Shown here: positions 22,115 to 25,238 of the stretch, in pieces
How the letters are laid out: every line of letters starts with the position of its first letter
How positions within the stretch are numbered: the stretch's first letter is position 1
Notes under the pieces: model-generated
Database searches by the model: none
What the model saw: the letters and a program-made list of their open reading frames with translations, nothing else
Told to the model about the DNA's origin: nothing
Assembly: GCA_934130595.1 (NCBI GenBank)
Contig: CAKOYF010000018.1
Coordinates: 1 to 25,238, forward strand
Source of the DNA: an uncultured Clostridia bacterium
GTDB lineage: Bacteria; Bacillota; Clostridia; TANB77; CAG-465
Direction of reading: 5' to 3'
Length of the DNA stretch: 25,238 nucleotides
Position numbers and translations under genes: made by a program

Positions 22115-23182
22115 CTACTCTATTATTCTTTCAACTCTATTACCAATATTTGAAATAACTTCATATACTATTTTATTTGACTTTTGTGCAATTTGTTTTA
22201 AATCATTATTATAATTCCATATAACAACTTCATCATTAATTTTTACATCTTTTACGTTTGTTACATCAATCATCATTAAATCCATACAAATATTTCCAAC
22301 TTGATCACATATATTACCATTTACTTTTACAGTAATATTATTAGATAAACATCTGCTAATTCCATCAGCATATCCTATTTTTACTACAGCTATCTTCATA
22401 TTAGGTTTTGCAACAAATGTTCCTCCATATCCAACTTTACTAGTAGATTTTACATCATTAATGTGAATTATTGGAGCCGTAAGCTTAGTTACAGGCTTTG
22501 TGTTTCCGTTATATCCATAAAGCATTATTCCAGCTCTAACATGCGTATCTATATTTATTTTATTTGAATATTTTTCTATACCATCTGAATTTAATATATG
22601 TATATATTTAAATTTGTAGTTTTTACTTAGTTCTTTTACAACACTTGTAAATTTTTCTATTTGTTCTAATGTATACTCTTCATCTTTATCTGCACAACTT
22701 AAATGAGTATATATACCTTGGATATCTATGTTTTCTAATTTTATGATACTATTCCAAAGTTCTAATACTTTATTACAAGTAAAGCCTAGTCTTGTCATTC
22801 CTGTATCTATTTTAAGATGTATTTTAGCAATCTTATTAAATCTTTTAGCAATATTACTTATTTCAACAACATTATCATAATCTGATACAGATATAGAAAT
22901 ATCATTTTCTATTGCCATATCTATTTCATTTGCCCCAAGAACTCCTGTTACAATTATCATCCCAGTTATCCCATTTTTTCTTAATTCAATTGCTTCATCA
23001 ATATTTGCTACTCCAAAATTATTTATTCCATATTTTTGTAGCTCTGTGCTAACGCATTTACTTCCTAGACCATATGCATTAGCTTTTACCATTGCTATTA
23101 TTTGTTTATTTCCAATTTTATTTTTTATATAATTTACATTATACTTTAAATTTTCACTACTTATATACATTCTTGATTTCAT
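22115..23182 (-). CDS. alr: Alanine racemase
   Basis: A PLP enzyme that converts L-Ala to D-Ala, feeding the ligase at the end of the same operon. It has 355 residues, slightly short for the family (about 370-390). The PLP lysine is K33 (MVKANAYGLG), the opposite-face catalytic tyrosine is Y252 (KVGYGGTF), R131 lies in DTGMTRLGF, R216 in HVRAGIMLYG, and a C-terminal GNICMDLMMID motif is present. The N-terminal TIM-like barrel and the C-terminal beta domain are both complete. It is first of four genes; the ribosome binding site is GTGAGG. A second alanine racemase could exist elsewhere in the genome. Confidence 0.97.
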   Translation of the reverse strand: MKSRMYISSENLKYNVNYIKNKIGNKQIIAMVKANAYGLGSKCVSTELQKYGINNFGVANIDEAIELRKNGITGMIIVTGVLGANEIDMAIENDISISVSDYDNVVEISNIAKRFNKIAKIHLKIDTGMTRLGFTCNKVLELWNSIIKLENIDIQGIYTHLSCADKDEEYTLEQIEKFTSVVKELSKNYKFKYIHILNSDGIEKYSNKINIDTHVRAGIMLYGYNGNTKPVTKLTAPIIHINDVKSTSKVGYGGTFVAKPNMKIAVVKIGYADGISRCLSNNITVKVNGNICDQVGNICMDLMMIDVTNVKDVKINDEVVIWNYNNDLKQIAQKSNKIVYEVISNIGNRVERIIE

Positions 23183-23238
23183 ATAAAATCCTCACTTTTT
23201 TCACATTACTACATATTAGCAAATTAAATCATATATTT

Positions 23239-23267
23239 TTGATTTTTTACTAGTATTATGCTATAAT
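23239..23267 (+). promoter_or_regulatory. Sigma-A promoter of the Sel1-repeat gene
   Basis: TTGATT (23239-23244), a 17-base spacer, and an extended -10 TGCTATAAT (TATAAT at 23262-23267). The start would be near 23274, giving a leader of about 98 bases. Confidence 0.7.
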
Positions 23268-23371
23268 ATTAGTACTTATACAATAATTATACGCAAAAAC
23301 ATATCTTTTTGCAACATATATTAAATTACATCAAAAGTGGCAAATCCACACCAAATTCACAAGGAGAAATC

Positions 23372-24928
23372 ATGAGTAAAAAAAACTATGTAAAATTAAA
23401 TAATAACAATAGACACCTATCTTTAGGTAACTTATTTAGAATATTAAAAGAAGAGACAAACAATAAAAACTTTACTATTCAATCTGAAATTTTTTGTATT
23501 CTTTTTGATATAGATAGTATATCTGACACCACTGTAAATAACTACTGTACTGGTGTAAGAGCAATTAATTCTAATTACAAAAACATATATGTAAATTGGC
23601 GTCAACAATATGCTAAAGATGAAACTATCTTTAAAAACATTATATTAAATATAATTGCTACAATAGATAATAAAAATGTATTTATAACCAAAGACTACTT
23701 TAATCAATCTATTGATGTAATAAATAGCAATACTAAATTTAATAAAGTATGCTTAAGACTATACAATATATCTAAAAATGATATTGAAGTAACAAAAGAA
23801 TTTTCATCACAGTTAAAAAGACTTTTAGATTCAAAAAATCTATATAAATTCTTTGTTGAAGTATTATTTTTTGTTGTATTAGACAAAAAGCAACCAATTT
23901 ATATTGAAGATAAATTTATGGATACTCTAGATGACTTTTTGTATTCATCTGAAGTATCTTCAGATGATGCTATAGATTTTGTAACAGTACAACTAAAAGG
24001 CGGTCTATGGTCAATTAGAGGAATACATGAACTTGCCAAAAAAGGAAATCCTTATGCTTGTTTTGAAATGGGTTCACTAGAACTATACGGTCAAGTTGCA
24101 GGATATCCTAGATATCAAGAAAGCTATGAATATTATAAAACAGCAGCTTCAAAAAAACATCCTAATGCAATTTGGGCTCTAGGTCACTTGTATTATAATG
24201 GATTTGTTGGAACTAAGTCACGTGAAGATATGAAAAAAGCTTTTCACTATTTTAATAAAGCAAGAAAGGTAAATTGTATTGCTGCAATAAACAGCTTAGG
24301 TACAGTCTTTAAAGAAGGGAAAATACCTTTTATACATAAAGATTTGAAAAAAACTAAAAAACTTTTTGAATTTGCAGCTAATAAAAACTATGTTTATGCA
24401 ATAAATAACTTAGGAATAATGTATGAAGAAGAAGGAAACTTTAAAAAAGCTTTTGAATTATACAAATCTTCATCAAATCAAGGAGAAAGCTGGGCATCTA
24501 ATAAACTAGGTCAAATGTATAGACAAGGAATAGGAACAAAAAAGAACTTAAAAAAAGCCTTTGAATATTATAACAAAGCTACAGATGCAACTGTTTATTC
24601 TATTTGTTTCTGGTCAAAATATAATTTAGCCCACTATTTCTATGAAAATGGATTAGCAGAAATTGGTATTGCCAAAGATATAGAAAAAAGTATTTCTTTA
24701 CTTGAAGAATGTACTAAACACAATATAGATAAAGCTTTTGAAGATTTAATATACATATACTATTCTAAGTATGTACAAACTGGTGATAAGATATATTTAA
24801 ACAAAAGTAAAGAATATGCTGATTTATATTTATCTAAATATGAGTGTGACTCAGATACTATATCTAAAATAAATGAAATACTAAAAAAAATTAAGGATAA
24901 AAATTCTAATAAAATATTATTTGAATAG
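23372..24928 (+). CDS. Sel1-repeat protein with unrecognised N-terminal domain
   Basis: A 518-residue soluble protein with no signal peptide. Residues 1-215 are an all-helical-looking domain I do not recognise (motifs LSLGNLFRILKEETNNKNF, DSISDTTVNNYCTG). From about 224 to 450 come about six Sel1-like/TPR-type repeats, each ending in A-x-x-Y-[YF]-x-x-A-[AS]-like helices: ESYEYYKTAAS, AFHYFNKARK, TKKLFEFAAN, AFELYKSSSN, AFEYYNKATD, SISLLEECTK. Such repeats form a solenoid for protein binding. The start is ATG 23372, five bases after AAGGAG; an upstream in-frame TTG (23309) opens 21 more codons with no ribosome binding site. It is divergent from alr and alone in its unit. A role in signalling or complex assembly is likely for the fold, but its partner is unknown. 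Confidence 0.85.
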   Translation: MSKKNYVKLNNNNRHLSLGNLFRILKEETNNKNFTIQSEIFCILFDIDSISDTTVNNYCTGVRAINSNYKNIYVNWRQQYAKDETIFKNIILNIIATIDNKNVFITKDYFNQSIDVINSNTKFNKVCLRLYNISKNDIEVTKEFSSQLKRLLDSKNLYKFFVEVLFFVVLDKKQPIYIEDKFMDTLDDFLYSSEVSSDDAIDFVTVQLKGGLWSIRGIHELAKKGNPYACFEMGSLELYGQVAGYPRYQESYEYYKTAASKKHPNAIWALGHLYYNGFVGTKSREDMKKAFHYFNKARKVNCIAAINSLGTVFKEGKIPFIHKDLKKTKKLFEFAANKNYVYAINNLGIMYEEEGNFKKAFELYKSSSNQGESWASNKLGQMYRQGIGTKKNLKKAFEYYNKATDATVYSICFWSKYNLAHYFYENGLAEIGIAKDIEKSISLLEECTKHNIDKAFEDLIYIYYSKYVQTGDKIYLNKSKEYADLYLSKYECDSDTISKINEILKKIKDKNSNKILFE

Positions 24929-24962
24929 CTTTCCTTAATTTAAGATTTAATTATAATTAAAA

Positions 24963-24996
24963 AAAGGATAAACTATAAGAGTTTATCCTTTTCTTT
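24963..24996 (+). terminator. Bidirectional terminator between convergent genes
   Basis: A 12-bp perfect stem, AAAGGATAAACT (24963-24974) and AGTTTATCCTTT (24980-24991), with a 5-base loop. It is followed by T-rich sequence on the plus strand and, on the minus strand, by a T run. It serves both the Sel1 gene and the surface-protein gene. Confidence 0.9.
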
Positions 24997-25004
24997 TATT
25001 TACT

Positions 25005-25238
25005 TTATTTATTTTTTATAAAATATTTTTTAGTAACTGCTATAGCTGTACCTGATACTATAAATATTAATGCATAAACTAATACATTTATATCTCCTGT
25101 TTCTGGAGCAGGTTCTATTTTTATGTATTCAACATTTATTACTATTTCTCCCTCTTTATAGTCTACCTCTATTGTCTTATCTCCTTTTATATAGTATCCT
25201 TCTTTTTCTGGTAAATCTATTTTTAATTTTTCTCCAAC
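25005..25238 (-). CDS. C-terminus of a sortase-anchored surface protein (partial)
   Basis: The last 77 codons of a gene that begins beyond the right edge. The reading frame ends in a classical cell-wall sorting signal: the LPXTG-like motif PAPETGD, a hydrophobic stretch (VLVYALIFIVSGTAIAV), and a basic tail (TKKYFIKNK) before the stop at 25005. Before it is a beta-strand-like segment rich in charged residues (EKEGYYIKGDKTIEVDYKEGE), as in Ig-like or MucBP-type surface modules. Sortase would cut between Thr and Gly and link the protein to peptidoglycan. The sortase type cannot be told, and the protein's main function lies outside the window. Confidence 0.85.
   Translation of the reverse strand, partial: VGEKLKIDLPEKEGYYIKGDKTIEVDYKEGEIVINVEYIKIEPAPETGDINVLVYALIFIVSGTAIAVTKKYFIKNK

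Noticed and set aside
18534..23182. Van-type vancomycin resistance cluster
   Set aside because: There is no vanX, vanH, vanY or two-component system, and the ligase has D-Ala-D-Ala-type features; it is an ordinary wall-precursor operon.
1..25238. CRISPR arrays, rRNA genes or riboswitches
   Set aside because: No regularly spaced repeats, no rRNA-like segments and no leader with a recognisable riboswitch core were seen; most leaders here are under 150 bases.

Overview
The window looks like chromosomal DNA from an AT-rich, endospore-forming Firmicute, most likely of the class Clostridia. The evidence is a complete eight-gene spoIIIA operon, SecA with a C-terminal zinc motif, a Gram-positive surface protein with a sortase signal, strong AGGAGG-type ribosome binding sites, and very AT-rich codon use. 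Nearly everything is on the minus strand. Only a small YcgQ/DUF1980-like gene (5282-5767) and a Sel1-repeat gene (23372-24928) are on the plus strand. I see no tRNA, rRNA or CRISPR array, and no intergenic stretch longer than about 230 bases.

Layout, left to right. (1) 1-2368: one end of an integrated element. A tyrosine recombinase is followed in the same operon by TnpV and a 93-residue protein. Between the integrase and secA lies an intergenic region dense in hairpins and repeats. (2) 2369-5125: secA. (3) 5282-7128: a small membrane-anchored YcgQ-C-like protein, then a compositionally distinct, frameshifted gene of unknown function with its own good promoter, then a stand-alone MshEN-domain protein. 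(4) 7242-8215: two unknown proteins, each with one N-terminal membrane segment. (5) 8324-13108: spoIIIAA-AB-AC-AD-AE-AF-AG-AH, the mother-cell half of the forespore feeding channel. (6) 13253-16549: a SWIM/SNF2 ATPase. (7) 16737-18380: a GH18-type wall or spore-cortex hydrolase with stalk and SH3 modules. (8) 18534-23182: a tight operon alr, alpha/beta hydrolase, membrane-anchored MurF-like ligase, ddl. It makes D-Ala, joins it into D-Ala-D-Ala, and probably loads the dipeptide onto the cell-wall precursor. (9) 23372-24928: a divergent Sel1-repeat protein with an unrecognised N-terminal half. (10) 25005-25238: the C-terminus of a sortase-anchored surface protein that runs off the window.

Transcription units are well delimited: most end in clear rho-independent terminators. 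Two promoters (SNF2 gene and GH18 gene) have the same TTCACA-17-TATAAT core. Several gene starts were set downstream of the longest possible ORF because a ribosome binding site lies inside the longer reading frame (SpoIIIAA, SpoIIIAC, SpoIIIAG, MshEN, GH18, Sel1 and DUF1980 genes).

Nothing here is certainly a new system. The best candidates for a second look are the frameshifted foreign-looking gene at 5844-6372, the layered hairpins in front of the integrase, the Sel1 protein's N-terminal half, the stand-alone MshEN protein, and the membrane-anchored MurF operon with an embedded hydrolase.
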